A DNA stretch of 64,000 nucleotides from Larus michahellis (taxonomy: Eukaryota; Chordata; Aves; Charadriiformes; Laridae): contig NC_133897.1 in the NCBI RefSeq assembly GCF_964199755.1, positions 134,172,125-134,236,124 of the forward strand. The letters are read 5' to 3'. Shown here one piece after another: positions 1 through 13,100 of this stretch; within the stretch, counting starts at the first letter, position 1, and the number at the start of each line of letters is the position of its first letter. The notes under the pieces were generated by a model, which saw only the letters and a program-made list of their open reading frames with translations, was not told the origin of the DNA and made no database searches. The position numbers and the translations under genes are program-made.

Positions 1-165
1 ACCAATCCCATTCCCTCTACACTCCAGCTTCATCTTTCTTATGACTACTTTTGAAATTAAGCTTTTAATTTTGATCCTTTCATTTAAACCCCTTATTCCC
101 AGCCCATTCAGCCTCTACTGAACAGTCCACATTCTGACTTCCAAGGACCCTACACTGTTTTTCAG

Positions 166-426
166 GAATCAACCAAACACAAAGGGCCACCTGGACCTAT
201 GGATGTGATCACACCACTCCTGACTGGAGACTTGTTTGTCGGTGTAGGAGCTGGGTAGGCGCATAGGTGGTACCTGTGTTCTTCCAGGCATGTGCCTGGT
301 CTTACTGAGAGTGATGCAAGTCTGCATCGAGCCGTGCGACAAAGCACACCTTGTTCAGTGAAGGTCTCATTCTCTGCTCTGACGCTCCAGGATGACAGGC
401 AGAAAGGAGGCAGTTCTTTCGACTCG
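166..426 (+). other. Possible noncoding exon flanked by splice-like signals
   Basis: A pyrimidine-rich stretch ending in TTTTTCAG (AG at 164-165) is followed 261 nt later by a donor-like GTAGGT at 427-432. The segment is more GC-rich than its surroundings. Reading all three plus frames from 166 meets stops within about 100 nt, so if it is an exon it is noncoding (lncRNA or UTR). Chance occurrence of such a pair is quite likely, so this is a weak prediction. Confidence 0.12.
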
Positions 427-1189
427 GTAGGTATTTTTAACTGTGCAAAACAAAATCTTGCCATTCTTTGCAGGTGATTATTTTCTTATTCAAACAGTCT
501 GCTTTTTTTGTCAATTGAGCTGCCTAATTTATCTTTTTCACTAATCCCGTCTTTCGGTGCCTCTCTTCAGTTGCTGGTTTCATTGCTCTATAAATTAAAA
601 TAAAAATTAAACAGAAATTAGTATTTGCTAATGTAGCATTCAACACAAGACTGTACCTACTGGTCCTCTAAAATACAAACATAAATGGGAGTGGTTTTGT
701 TATCTAGAAAAACGTCTATTCCCCCTTTGAATCCCGCTAAATTCATTACCTCAGTTCTGTCTTGCGAATAGCTGACCTTTCTTTGAGAATGGACTTTGGG
801 ACTTTTAAGATCTTCTGCTTTATATTCTGTATTCTTTGGCAGTGGATCACTTGGGTTTGTTTATGCACCTGGTTCATTTGTCTTTTTTTAATTTTAAATA
901 TGCTACCTTTGACTTGGAAAATCCTCTCATTTTTATTGAATAGGAAGAGATTAATCAGAAGTACCTAGTCAGCCTCCTCCACAACATTGCCTTTTCAATA
1001 TATGTGTCTTTTCAATATGTAAGTATCATCCCCTTATATGCTGTTTATACCAGTCTCTCCTCTAAACATACATTTAACCTCTGCATCTCCTATTGCACTC
1101 ATTAGCTGTCAAAATATTCTGCATTACAATTCATATTTTACAATACAAGTTAGGAAGGAAAGCAAAGATGAATATAACTGTATAACCCA

Positions 1190-1190
<1 letters not shown>

Positions 1191-1220
<30 letters not shown>

Positions 1221-1221
1221 A
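1191..1221. repeat. (TC)n-(TA)n compound microsatellite
   Basis: About 17 nt of TC dinucleotides run straight into about 14 nt of TA dinucleotides. It lies about 200 bp before a CR1 3' end. Confidence 0.9.
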
Positions 1222-1419
1222 GAAAGAGTAGGTGTAGAGTTTAGAGACTGGTTTATAAAGAGGCTTTCCCACCTTTTAAAGTCATGTGAGATCAGAAACT
1301 CAGTCTGTACATGTAGAAAACAGCTAGAGGCAAATACAAGCCTCTTACCAACACAGGTCTGATGGTGTTTGCCTGACCTTATAACCAACCTATGCAACAG
1401 ATTCAAAAGGTATTTTGTG

Positions 1420-1703
1420 GAATCACAGAATGTGTTGGGTTGGAAGGGACCTTTAAAGGTCATCTCATCCAAGCCCCCTGTAATGAGCAGAGGCATCGTC
1501 AACTAGATCAGGTTGCTCAGAGCTCCATCCAACCTGACTTTGAATGTTTCCAGGGATGGGGCATCTAAAACCTCTCTGGGCCAATGCAGGCAAGTGTTTC
1601 ACCACCCTCATCGTAAAACATTTCTTCCTTCTATCTAGTCTGAATCTGCCCTCTTTTATGTTAAAACCACTACCCCTTGTCCTATTGCTACGCGCTACAT
1701 TAA
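1420..1703 (-). mobile_element. CR1 LINE, 5'-truncated 3' end (CR1-J-like)
   Basis: Read on the minus strand this is the end of CR1 ORF2 plus the 3' UTR. The plus strand begins with the complement of the octamer tail, then the signature of GTTGGAAGGGACCTTTAAAG and the complement of the TAGTTGA...TGCAGGGG block. The minus strand still encodes a degraded ORF2 C-terminus (motifs like NRTRGSGF, KEGRFRLD and RVVKH) over about 1,465-1,695, with internal damage where RLPREVVDA should be. The subfamily matches the copies at 51,560 and 51,975-53,494. The left end at 1,703 is a normal 5' truncation. Confidence 0.93.
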
Positions 1704-1732
1704 CATCCTGTTGTATCTCAGAGATGGGCATG

Positions 1733-1758
1733 CCTGGTAAGCTGCCCTGGTAAGCTGC
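1733..1758. repeat. 13-bp perfect tandem duplication
   Basis: The unit CCTGGTAAGCTGC occurs twice back to back at 1,733-1,745 and 1,746-1,758, just outside the 5'-truncated end of the preceding CR1. Confidence 0.9.
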
Positions 1759-4037
1759 TATGAATGGGAATGTCCTTGGGGTTCCAACTTACTTTAATTT
1801 GGGTTGGCTTTTCTTCAGAGCACAGGTAATTTTATGCATAGCATGTGTATATGTATGCATACAAATATATGGAAAGATGGATACACAGATAGAAAGATGC
1901 CATCAATCTTGATTAATTTGAACTATACTATAAAAATGTACCAAATTGTAACCCTTAAGAAGTGAGGGATCGTCCTAATGCTCTAGGTATTAAAGGTAAT
2001 ATATGTGCATTACTCGCTGGAATAAAATTTCTGTAAAATACTGAGCTTGTTCCTGGCTTCAGGATTTTAAGCATGCACTTCACTGCTCCACTATTTAATT
2101 CACCCGATGTACTGCTGAGAAAATAATGGGCTCTTCTGAAATAGCAAGACGAGTATTCTCTTGTATTTTGCTTTTTCTCTAGAGTCAGTGCAGCATTCGT
2201 GTACTCTCAGGACATGACAATGCTGAGTCACTTATATATAGTCCAGCTAATCCAGTCGTGGCTGCTTGAGGTAATTCTCACCCTAACAGCAGAGTAAATC
2301 TGAGTTTACAGAAACAAAATATTTTTTCATAGAATTTGCTTAGATACAAAATTAAATGAAGTACCCTTCCATCTAGACCACGTCATTAAATTTGCCAGCG
2401 AACCGAGCAGGATGACTTTGGGAACTGTCTGCAGAGAAAAAACTCTTTTAGGCAATTATCAGTACCTGTTCTTGGGAAGTCATTAGGCCTTGTAAATTGG
2501 CTTCCTCATGTTGGAAATCTGATTCTAAGAATCAAATTTAGTCAATCTGTCAGATATCAGAAACTACAGCTACAAACTCCCTTTTCTTGTTCAAACTAAA
2601 CAACACACGTCAGATATCAAATGCTCACAAAATAGCTATTTTCAAGCACCCTACAGATCAATGCAGTTAATTGCCAAACTTTGTGGGTTTTTTTGCATCG
2701 ATCCATTAGCACCCAATTTATGAACACAAAAATGGCTAAGTGTTAAATACAATATTACTGTATGAATTTGCTGTCCAGCCTTCAGCCAATGCAAGTATTC
2801 GGCCTTTTAAATTATCCTTGGCTCTTTTGTTGTATCATTAGAAAAACAACTTCATTAGAATTAAAGGTACTTCATTTTCCTTTGGTTTTCTTTATGTCAC
2901 TCTTTGTCAGGCTATGTATAAATAGGAAATTTTAAGTTGGGTCTGTGTGGTGCTTACATAAAGTCTAAAGCTGGATTATACTAAGAACTTTATTTTCTTC
3001 CTTTAAGTCTCATCTCTTCTAAGTTTTACTGTTCCCACTTCCATCTGTAGCACAATCCTGGAAGCCGTCATTGTGCTGTATTTGGGGAAAATGTGGATGT
3101 AATGAAAGAGGTGGCTTATCATTGTATGGTATTAACATATTCCTCCAGAAATTTCTCTGGTGAGCTGGAAAACTACCAACAAAGTTGACAAGTTGACAGG
3201 TCTTTCTGTTGCTTTTCAAAGGGGCTTTTGCAATCTGAAAATATGAATCTCCTCACCTCTGTAGCAAGTAAAGCTCTTCTGTACTTAAAATTATGTAAGG
3301 CAATACAAATGAATGATGAGGATATGGGGCTTTAAGAAGCATGACATCAATATAATGAGAATGACAGAAGATTGGAAATAAACGTAAAATTACATCTAAG
3401 GAACAGGTATCACTTGAAAAGCAGAAACTCCTTAAAAACATAAACAGCATCAGCATTGCCTTAACAGAATTCAGATGCTGAACAAAACACCGTGATATTT
3501 CAGAAAAGTCATTGACTTAGTTACAGTGCTGGGTACCAACATTTATCTGTAACATTCACTTGAAAATATATTGTGCTTGGCCAAGAAAGTGAAAGCTAAA
3601 ATAAATAAATGGTATTTTCTCTAATAATGTCTGTTTGACAGCAGTAATTTATAATCACTGTGTCTGGAGTGCAAAAATCTCACTTTCCTCAAAAGATTTA
3701 ATATTATCCCAAAGAAAAGCTACCACACAAGTTCTGTTTGTATTTTGAATCCACCTTTCCTAATTTTGATTGATCTGGTAACTTCAATTGCTTTGGCTTA
3801 TCAAACCATGTTGCAGTGAAATGCCTCCTTAAACCACTTGATGGCAACAAAGCAATTCAGATATTAAAGGAGTTTCAAAGACTGTTGTATGTAAATCAAG
3901 GTCTACCTGTTTGCAGAATTTAAAAAATCTAAACTAACATACAAGTACTTTAAAAAGCCTGAATCACAGGCTTCGTCTTTTAGTTGTGTCATTAGATTTC
4001 TTTGACTACTATTTCAAGTCAGAAACAAAGACTGATT

Positions 4038-4050
4038 AAAAAAAAAAAAA
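4038..4050. repeat. Poly(A) run
   Basis: Thirteen consecutive A residues in AT-rich sequence. There is no recognisable retroposon immediately 5' of it. Confidence 0.85.
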
Positions 4051-5579
4051 GAGTAATTATCAAAAAAGCTACTTCAAAGCCACCTCCTACGTGGCCCTGT
4101 GTCAGACACGCAAAATGATACACGTCCCAAACGGTGAGATTTCTATTTAAATGGGAGAAATGCACTAGAAGCTCAGTTCACTCTATTTTCCAGCAATAGC
4201 AGCTGCAACAGGAGGAGGACAGGAATCGCTCAGGAGCTGGCAGGGCACCGCAAGGAGAATCACGGATTAACACATCCACCTTTGGGCCACTCTGCACATG
4301 ACACTCCGGGTAATAAATCAGCCACTGTTTCCCGGATTAGCTGGGACTGCCAAGGCAAGAGGCTGTGGCACAGGGCCCTGACAGTAGCACTTAGCCTGGA
4401 GAAATGGAGAGAAAACTACAGGTGAAAGAGTCTATCCATCTAATTTATTACCTCTCTGGGCATGAGATACCAAATAGAAAAGTGCAGTATTCCCTGGGAA
4501 AAAAACCAACCAAAACAAAACCAAAACCCTTGCACTTGTCTCCCATTTCAAATCTATACCCAAACTACATTAGAGCAATCTCCAAATTGGTGAAGTGACA
4601 CATACATCATGAGGGAAGAAAATACGTCTCTTTTTGAGCCTTTTATAGATACAATCCATAACAAATGCAGATTTAGCTATGTTCATAGAAGAATTTATTA
4701 TGTGACTAATGACAACCAAGGTCAGCTAAAAATAATAAGACTCAAGTGGCAGATAGGTGGCTTGCCCAATTTGAAATATGTTTCTTTTTCACAAAAACTA
4801 TTTATCTTTTTAAACTTCTGTTACTTTACTCCTTCAGGGCTGCAGGCTTCATATACCCAATAACCCCTAGTAACTACATCTGCTATGCAGACATACCTGT
4901 ATACCCTTTCTCCATGGGGCAGCAGTGCTCACCACTTTTCCAATGTGTTTAGAAATGGCATTATAGTTTTTACCCCATTTTTTAATCTGTTCTGTTTTTT
5001 GTAAATTGTGCCTCAGTGATACAAAAGGACTCAAGGACATCCTAACATTAACATGCTGGAAATCTCGCTGGGGTGGAACATTCGCTGGGCTGACCAGGTG
5101 GCTTTTGGTGCATATTAAAAATCTGAGGAGGCCCTGAAGGTACAGGGCCTGTACAGCTTACACTTAACAGTCTTCATCCATACAGTGACCTCTTAATTAT
5201 TATAGCTGCCCTATATTATCAGAAGGGCTCTGTCAGCCTGCAGGCATCCCCACCGCCAGGAAAGGCAGAAGCCTTTTAACAGCTCCTCACCTCCCCCTCC
5301 ACAGCTGGTATCAGCTTAAACTTGTCCTTGGGCTGAAACCTAGATGGGGTCTTTATACGTGCTTTGGCGAAGAGAGCCCATGGTTTCTGTCCCGGTGCGC
5401 ACTGCCCATTTCACAGCCTGAGGGATTCACTGTGAAACGCCAGTTTCACTGCCCTTTACCAGCCCCGCTGACCTTCCTCGGGGTGGCTGCTGTCCTTTGC
5501 AGTCCTTTCTCCCCACTGTGTAAACCAACCTTGAAGCCAGAGCCTCTGCAATTCTTATATTCCTATAAAAGCCTCTTTG

Positions 5580-5830
5580 GATAACTTATTATAATATAGA
5601 TTAGTTTTAGTAGTTCATTAATTAATCTGAAAGTACTGATTCAATCATCACCAGCCAAACAGGCTAGAAATAATAGAGATTCGGGAGTGATAATTGCTGA
5701 TGTAATGAGATATCTGCAAATTATAGGCGCCGAATTAGAAATTATCTCACTAATTACTGTAAATACAAGACTGAAGAACAGCAAACTTTTCATGCATAAA
5801 CACATGAGACAAAGATAATCGGTTTCATTT
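5580..5830. promoter_or_regulatory. Candidate conserved noncoding enhancer-like element
   Basis: An unusually dense set of developmental transcription-factor-like motifs: an ATTAATTAAT core near 5,617-5,627, further ATTAG/TAATTA sites (5,601-5,605; 5,733-5,756), an octamer-like ATGCATAA at 5,792-5,799, and an ACAAAGATAA Sox/GATA-like site around 5,810-5,818. There are no repeats and no coding potential. This kind of composition is typical of vertebrate conserved noncoding elements near developmental genes. Conservation itself cannot be tested from one sequence, so this is inference only. Confidence 0.25.
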
Positions 5831-7079
5831 CAGTAATTGAGCCACTGAGGCTGTCATTCACCACCACTTTCAAAGAAATGGTAACCTCCTGGGATCAGAT
5901 GGCAGCAGAGCTGGAGTAACTCCTGGCTTGCCTCTGGTGCTCCTGTAGGCAACTGGAATCAACTGGTCCAAATGCCTACTCAAGGGCCAGTTCAGCTCCT
6001 TGTAATTCACTGTGCCATCTTTTAGAGAGTGGCAGCTGTTGGTACCTGCCTGTCAGGTAGACACCACTGCACATCAAGTGTGCTAACGTTTTGAATGACA
6101 GCACTTTTAGAGTTGGTACTTATCCTGTGGCTTTGGTATACACCAAAGTATCTAAGAGGGACTCGAGCATTTAGAAAGGCTCCAGACTGGGAACTTAGAT
6201 AAGTGCATGTTCGAAGGAAGAGCACTATAGAACAAAAGACGATAAAGCAAAAAATCCTTCCTTAGGGACCAGCTGGGAAAAAAGGAACGGCATGCGACTT
6301 GCAGTGGCCGTACTGAATGATGCACTCCCGTTGCTCAGACATAGTGCTGATGAGGGCAGTATAAGGAATAGCATAAAACAGAATAGAGCATTTTAATTGT
6401 TACAAAAGGCAATTTTCCCCACAAAATTGAAAGTAGAAGTAATTAATGCATAGGGAACCTAAACCCTATTGTCCTTGTCTAAGCTACAAAGTAATTTCCT
6501 TCCATTTTGCCTGCATGAATCTGCCACTCCTAGATGCCCAACATCCAAGATCAACAAGAATTTCATAAGCCCACTGCTTTTGCCTCCACACTGTGACTGT
6601 CTAAGAACTGAAGTTTCCCATGCCCCGATGAGTACTGATATCGTGCAAAAGGCTGCCACCACTGACATCTGACAGAACCTAGCAAACTCGCCTTAGGCAC
6701 CAGGCTGATCCCTACGTTGCCAAGAGCTTTAGAGTGCCATGGTCAGCTTAGCACCTGGCACCTTTATGGAGCTTGAACGAGGTTGTGAGGAATTTCCAGG
6801 AATATCGGAAATACTCCTTGGGAATATTTTGAAGTGTTTTCTGTATATGGTCTTTAAAGTGTGTATATTAGTATGTGAGGAACTTTCGTCTCCACTCAAC
6901 ACAAAGTATCTGTCTCCTCACACGGGGTTTAAGCTTGTACTTCTTACCTTGAGTTTTCTGGAAGTTAAGAGCTTAGATGCAGTCAGTTGCTAGAGCTGAG
7001 CTGACACATGATAGCTCTGTAAACCAAATTAACTTGATCGTGTGTTTTGAGCCTGGAGGATTGTCCTACATAAAGGCAA

Positions 7080-7107
7080 TGTTATTTTTCTGATGTTATT
7101 TTTCTGA
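7080..7107. repeat. 14-bp perfect tandem duplication
   Basis: TGTTATTTTTCTGA is present twice in direct succession (7,080-7,093 and 7,094-7,107), a typical slippage duplication. Confidence 0.9.
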
Positions 7108-7189
7108 CATGAGGTGTCAGTGGATGATGTGAGGACCGGTACACTGATAATGCTGAGAGTCTCAATGGTTAGCTCACGTGATGGGTAGA

Positions 7190-7239
7190 GAGACAGATAG
7201 ATAGATAGTTAGATAGATAGATAGACAGACAGACAGACA
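7190..7239. repeat. (GATA)n-(GACA)n microsatellite
   Basis: Alternating GACA/GATA tetranucleotides: one GACA, three GATA, an interrupted GTTA, three to four GATA, then four GACA. Length about 50 nt. The compound GATA/GACA structure resembles Bkm-type satellites known from vertebrates. Confidence 0.92.
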
Positions 7240-7511
7240 AGGAAAATGTGAAAGGTAATGAAGAACCAGATACATTTCTGCTAAATCAATTAGGCCACTT
7301 TAGATATATTTGAATCTATCTCCACTTTCCTTCTTGCTGATGTCATTTTAACTGTGCATATTTTCAAACCCCCCTACCGTAGAAGAGACTGCATTTTAGG
7401 GATGTCTGCATGTTTCAAGTAATTTGTTAGATAGTTAAGATTTTCTTGTGGTGATTTCTTTTTCTTTATTTACAAAACCAGCTCACACAATTTGTCTTAT
7501 GTTTTATCATC

Positions 7512-7544
7512 AAAAAAAAAAAAAAAAGAAAGAAAGAAAAAAAA
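7512..7544. repeat. A-rich tract with (GAAA)n
   Basis: An A16 run followed by GAAA units and another A run. It is low-complexity sequence, with no LINE or SINE body identifiable upstream. Confidence 0.85.
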
Positions 7545-8888
7545 TTGTTTTACATGTTGCTAGCTCCCAAATTAGCAAGGAACTTCATCCCATTTCAGTA
7601 AAGTAGACAGAGCATTCTGGGTCTATAACATAGCAGTCATGCTGCTATGGGTATGCACTACACACTGGGTTTTGGATGTCTTTATTTTGGCAGTTACTAT
7701 CTTTCATCTAAGATGCCAACCATTAAGTCATGGTTCGGCTTTCTCAGAGTTGCTGTGTTGATAGCAAATATAGCACTCAGACATAGTGAACAAATCTTGT
7801 ATTTGTTACTGTTCTTTCGTTTCATTGAGATGCATTCATACTAGTGAAGAAGATGGTACCGGACTGAAATACTAGGTATGTAATTGCGCTCTGTGCTCAA
7901 AACATTCCTAAGGCAAAAATATTATCAGCAAATCAATAGTTTCCATTTTCTTTCTAAATGTAATGCCCTACCTAAATTAGTGTTTCTGTCCCTCATTTCT
8001 TTTGTGTCGCAGAAATAAGAATGTGTTTTGCTTTTTCTGCGGGTCTGCTCTATATTCGAATTGGAGTAATTAAAATTTTAAATTCCTAATTCCCTCTCTC
8101 AGAAACTCATCTAATTCTTCTCACACAGCTGTAAAAAAAAAGGATGTTAGAACCGAAGTTAATACAAATGTGGCAGGATTGTGCAGTTAGGAGGAACCAG
8201 AGATTGCTTTGACTCCAGCATGTTTATACAGATTAATTACAAAGAAAAGTGCATCGGATGGGACATTTATCTACTTTCAGACGTCAGCATCCTCAGACTG
8301 TAGGTAAAATAGGATCACTAAGGAAATATCTCCAAAAAAAACTCAGCAAAAAGATAATGTAATTTACTCTCATGACACTCATTTATATTCAGTAATGAGG
8401 CTTGTTGCTATGAATGCTGCTAGGCCAAAGTTTGTGGGGCTCTGTGCTTTTCTGCACAGACCTCACTCTCTTTTCACAATTTAGTTGGTTGGTTACACCG
8501 ACCGAAGGGCTGCAAAGAAATGCAAAACAGACGCAGAGAGGCAAAGTCAAGCCTGATCAGCAGATTTCAAATCACATCTGCAATCACGTTACCATCCCGT
8601 TTATCAGCAGAGGTGAAGAGGCAAAAACAAAGTGAAATTTGCTGCAAATTTTAAAAGGAAAGAAATCCTGTTAGTGAATCGAGACTTGTTTGAACTGTGC
8701 TCTGAAGAAGGCAATTGCAATTTATTGTTTAATACAAATTTGCAACTGCAGAAATAATCTTTCAAAGTAAATTGGAAAGTGAGGGTGGTACAGAGTCGCC
8801 AAAGGGCTGCAAGAGCAACTGGCACAGTGGCTGAAATGGGTCTCAGGACATCCTAGTCACAGCTCCTGAAAGTCATCGTGAGTCATAC

Positions 8889-9328
8889 AATCACAGAATC
8901 ACAGAATGGTTCGGGTTGGAAGGGACCTTAAAGACCATCTAGTTCCAGCCCTCCTGCCATGGGCAGGGACACCTCCCACTAGACCAGGCTGCTCAAAGCC
9001 CCATCCAGCCTGGCCTTGAACACTTCCAGGGTTAGGGCATCCACAACTTCTCTGGGCAACCTGTTCCAGTGTCTCGCCACCCTCACAGCAAAGAATTTCT
9101 TCCTAATATCTATTATAAATCTCCCCTCTTTCAGTTCAAAACCATTACCTCTCATCCTATCACTACACTCCCTGATAAAGAGTCCCTCCCCAGCTTTCCT
9201 GTAGGCCCCCTTTAGGTACTGGAAGGCTGCTATAAGGTCTCCCTGGAGCCTTCTCTTCTCCAGGTTGAACAACCCCAACTCTCTCAGCCTGCCTTCATAG
9301 GAGAGGCGCTCCAGCCCTCTGAGTCCTA
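8889..9328 (-). mobile_element. CR1 LINE 3' end with open ORF2 C-terminus
   Basis: A 5'-truncated CR1 inserted on the minus strand: the octamer tail complement (8,889-8,910), then the 3' UTR block with the complement of GGAGGTGTCCCTGCCC, then the ORF2 C-terminus. The minus strand is open without a stop from 9,278 to 8,979 (99 codons) and carries the standard ORF2 C-terminal signatures [43 protein letters not shown] and KARLDGAL. Similarity continues to about 9,328. The open frame suggests a fairly young copy, but the reverse transcriptase and endonuclease domains are absent, so it cannot move by itself. The copies at 29,378 and 62,183 share this 3' end type. Confidence 0.96.
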
Positions 9329-10167
9329 TTAAAAGTTAGTGTATCTGCATGTAGTTTTAAGGTATGGTTTTAATGTTTTGTCAACAAGCTTATTTTTTAA
9401 TTGAAGAAAAACCACCCAGATTTATTTTCAAGATCCCTGCCTTCAAACATGGAAAGAAGGTGAAAGTCGCACAATGGTAAACTGGTTAGAGCAAAATGGA
9501 TAACTGGTTAGAACTGGCGTGACACCCCGGGTGAGCAAAGTATCATAACATATGGCAAACTCACGGCAACTGTGTCTGTGCTCCAATAAACCTTTCCTAC
9601 CACAAATCCTTCATTGGGTGGGGATAATTCTTAATCTGATAAAAGCGCCTAAACCTTTGAAGGTCAAAAATTGCTAACGGAGACGTTGGGATCACACAGA
9701 GAAAGAACATCACAGTTGCTGTGATGTACGTATGTCAGCACATTTTTAATTCTGCCTTACCTAATTGGAATGAGGTTTTACGTCTTTATGAACACAAAAA
9801 CAGCTGTGTTCCTGTGTTCCTCGGGCTCCTCTCAGTGTTTATGCAGGGGGGATTGAGAAGGGAGGGAGGGAGGAGGCACAGTTTTAAAGCTGAATGGTAC
9901 CGAAGGTCCTAGAGCAAGCAAAAGCAAGTTGGGTGAAATCTCACATACAGAACAAGCATATTTTTTTGTGTGTGTAAGGGACTTCTGAAGTCCCAGCATA
10001 CCAAACCCAGTCATATCTGTTTCTTCCTGTGTCTGGAATAGTCATATACCTGCTACTGAAGTCTGAAGGTCTTTTTTGTTCACTTTTTTCATTTTAGTTT
10101 TCTGACGAGAAAAGCAGATTGTAATTACTCACAGGTTTTCAACGTCTCTGAGTTAAGGGTATAATAC

Positions 10168-10183
10168 TTTTTTTTTTTTTTTT
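10168..10183. repeat. Poly(T) run
   Basis: About 16 consecutive T residues. It could be the poly(A) of a minus-strand retrocopy, but no retrocopy body is recognisable on its right-hand side. Confidence 0.85.
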
Positions 10184-13100
10184 ACTATAAAGCCAACCTG
10201 CAGTACAATGCCATGATACACCATATCCCAGCATCATTGATTTCCTCTCTTGTGCCGGCCAGGTTACACTTGCAGGTGAGATCGCAGCTCCTGGACAATG
10301 TGAACGAGAGAGGCAAGAGAGGAGCCACAGAATTATTGGTGTAGAACTGTAACTCCAGGGCAATTCTTGAGCAATCACTCCTCGTTTTGTCTGTATCCTC
10401 GGACCTCCTTCCAGGGATTCTTCCCAGAGATGCTCACGGAAGGAGTGGGGTTCCCTGCACTCTGCTGCTCCCTGAGGGGGCTGGTTGTTCACTTACATCG
10501 GAAATCATCAACAGGCTCCTAACCACACCATCTTCTACTCCTTTTCTCATAGGTTTCAATGTATCAGCAAATCAAAGCAATCTTAATTTTTTTTTTTAAG
10601 ATTTGAAGGAAATAATGCACCGGTTCTCCTAACTCTTGCATTCTCCTTTTGCTAAGGATTACTAAAAAGTAGCACAAATTCAGCAGCACTTCTCGCTCAG
10701 CAGTTTCACACCTTTTAATTGAGGGGAAAGAACTGGCACTAAGCAAAGTGAGACTGTTTGTAAATACGTGGTTCAAGCGCAGGGCAGAATTCATTAGGAG
10801 AAGAGGCACAATAACAACCAAAAGACCTCGGTGGAAGTCTGTAAAAAGCCTAGTGAAAAGCAGGTTGGCTGCATTTGTGGAGACAAACAGGAGGCTAAGG
10901 AGCCATTTATGCTTCCCTTTAAATGAAAAACTTTGTCAGGGTACAATTAGCCTTGGTTGGAAGGTGTAACTAACTGTTGAGAGACTCAAAAAAGTCTTAC
11001 AGGAATAAAATAGATACTGATTCTCACAATCTGTGGAAACAGGAACTTTGCCTATATATTTTCTGGAAGGCTTTTCAGCTCTGACAAAACTACGGTTGCA
11101 AACTTTGAACCTAGCACTTGAAAAGACAAAACCTACAATAAAAAAAAGAGCTAATCACACTTTTGTAAAACTGTCCTGGCGTGGTCCAAAGTGATCCGTT
11201 TATATCTGCTGACCAGGGATTTACTTTTGCTTCCTAACCTCATACGTTTGCACCTCCCAAAGGCATCTTAGATATCTGACCTGAGGCTTTTGTTTCAGTG
11301 TCTAAATACTTACAACGTTTCCAGTGCTAAGTAATTTCAAAGTCCTGCCAGGGATCTATCTTGGAACATATTTCTTCTGTAGTTATATGCTTTCATCCGG
11401 AAGTATTATGCATTCAGTGGTGTCTGATGTCATCCAGAGATACCTGCTGGCAATTTTCAGACCTCATGAGCTGTTATTTGCATGCTTGCATATGCCAGAA
11501 ACTATGCCCTAATGGCCTTCGTGGTATCTCTGGCTCTCCTCCCTTTCTGGGGTAAAAATTGCTTCGGGGAGGGTTTAAGTTGGGTTTTTTGCTTGTTTCT
11601 TTGGGGTCATTTATACAGTAGTGGTGTGCATTTTCATCCTTTAGTTGGTTGTATGTTTCCTGTTACAGTGAGGAGGGCTTTATTTTCCAAAAAAATAGTT
11701 TTGACATCCTTGTTTGTAGATTGAACTCCTAAGTTAGAAATCCCTCACCTCTGCCCGTGTTCCACACGCTCTGCATTGGCCGTGATTTTCTCATCTGCCT
11801 CCTGCACTGGGTGTCCTGTGCTGTCACATGGCGATGGAAATGTCTGAGGTAGAAGGAAATTCTGTCCTTAACGTACTAGTTTCATTACTAATCATTACCA
11901 CTGAAAGCCAGCTAAGACTGGAGGAAGAGCGTGGAGAAGAAAGAGCCCGCTGACTAAAAGTGAATGAAGCCCAGGTGAACCCAAGTGAAGCTCCAAAAGC
12001 CTTGTGTTACGCTGCCCCAGGCTCAGGGACAACCCTGTGACCTGGCAGAGCCCCCATGGGACGGCTGAGGAAGGTTCCCCTGGCAGCTCTGCCCTGCGGG
12101 TCCCTGCTGGAGCACAGCCGTGTCCTTCTGACCTTGGCTCGGTGATTCCCATCAGCTGACAGTGTCGTTACCAGTATTGATATATTCTTCGCAGAGTAGT
12201 TTCAACTGTGCTTTTTAATGCAGCTCTCTTAGATGTCTCTCAGATCCTGAAGGAAAAGAGCAGTTTTCTATTTTGAAAGAGCTCCATCTCTTCTCCTCCG
12301 TTATTGGAGCTGGTCACGTTACTCATTATGGCCAGTTAACTGACAGATTTAACACTCTTCTCTGTTCACAAATTGTTCCTGATCCTGCTTTATACAGTTA
12401 TATTCATCACTTGGAAGGGTTAGACCAATCATATTTGTCATTCTCTTTGATCCCTGGATTATTCATAAATTGATCATAGCGACTATTCAAGTACCTAATC
12501 AAAGCTGGATTTAATCAAAGCACTTCTGCTTTGTCATTTAAAAAGTCACTTGATGTTGCCTTATCACTGGAGGTAGGACTGCAAGTGTTTCATCTGGCAG
12601 TGCTGAAAAGCGGCTTCGCTTTTCTGAATGGATCTCATGCACCAGAACTGAAAGAAAAGTTAACGCTTCTGACACGGGCAGAGCTTCGGCACCTGTAGCA
12701 GCAGGTATTGTTACAAAAACCTGTTGTTAAAAAACAACTTGCTTTGGCTTCAACAAAAGATGAACGACAGAATAATTCCTTGATGTTAGTAGTCACGAGT
12801 AAAAGCCTGAAATTTGCTTCCTTAAAATATTTATAGGCACCACATTTTCAGTTGTTGGAGCATATATAAGCAATGAATAATAAGAGGGCAGATACAGGCT
12901 AATCAGATTCTTGTTCAGTGAGCAGTCTCGCAAGCCATTTTTTTCATTATTTGATCATTTCTGCTTAGCACAGTCTATGCCACTCCTCGTATACTGAAAT
13001 CCCTGCCAGACCGATGACCAAATAAATGGGAGCTAAAAAGGGGCCGGCAAATGATTACTTAACGAACGTGGATGACAACCTATGTGAGGATGCGCCATCA

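Larger units (their letters stand above)
1..1419. other. AT-rich intergenic DNA
   Basis: No recognisable gene. All six frames are closed by frequent stops; the longest open stretches are about 100 codons and resemble no family I know. A possible noncoding exon (166-426) and a TC/TA microsatellite are described separately. Confidence 0.7.
1759..8888. other. AT-rich intergenic DNA with short repeats
   Basis: About 7 kb with no supported gene. Open frames are short (under 85 codons) and without motifs. It contains an A13 run (4,038-4,050), a homeodomain-site-rich stretch (5,580-5,830), a 14-bp tandem duplication, a GATA/GACA microsatellite and an A-rich tract, each listed separately. A moderately GC-rich patch around 5,220-5,530 shows no exon signals that I trust. 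Confidence 0.7.
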
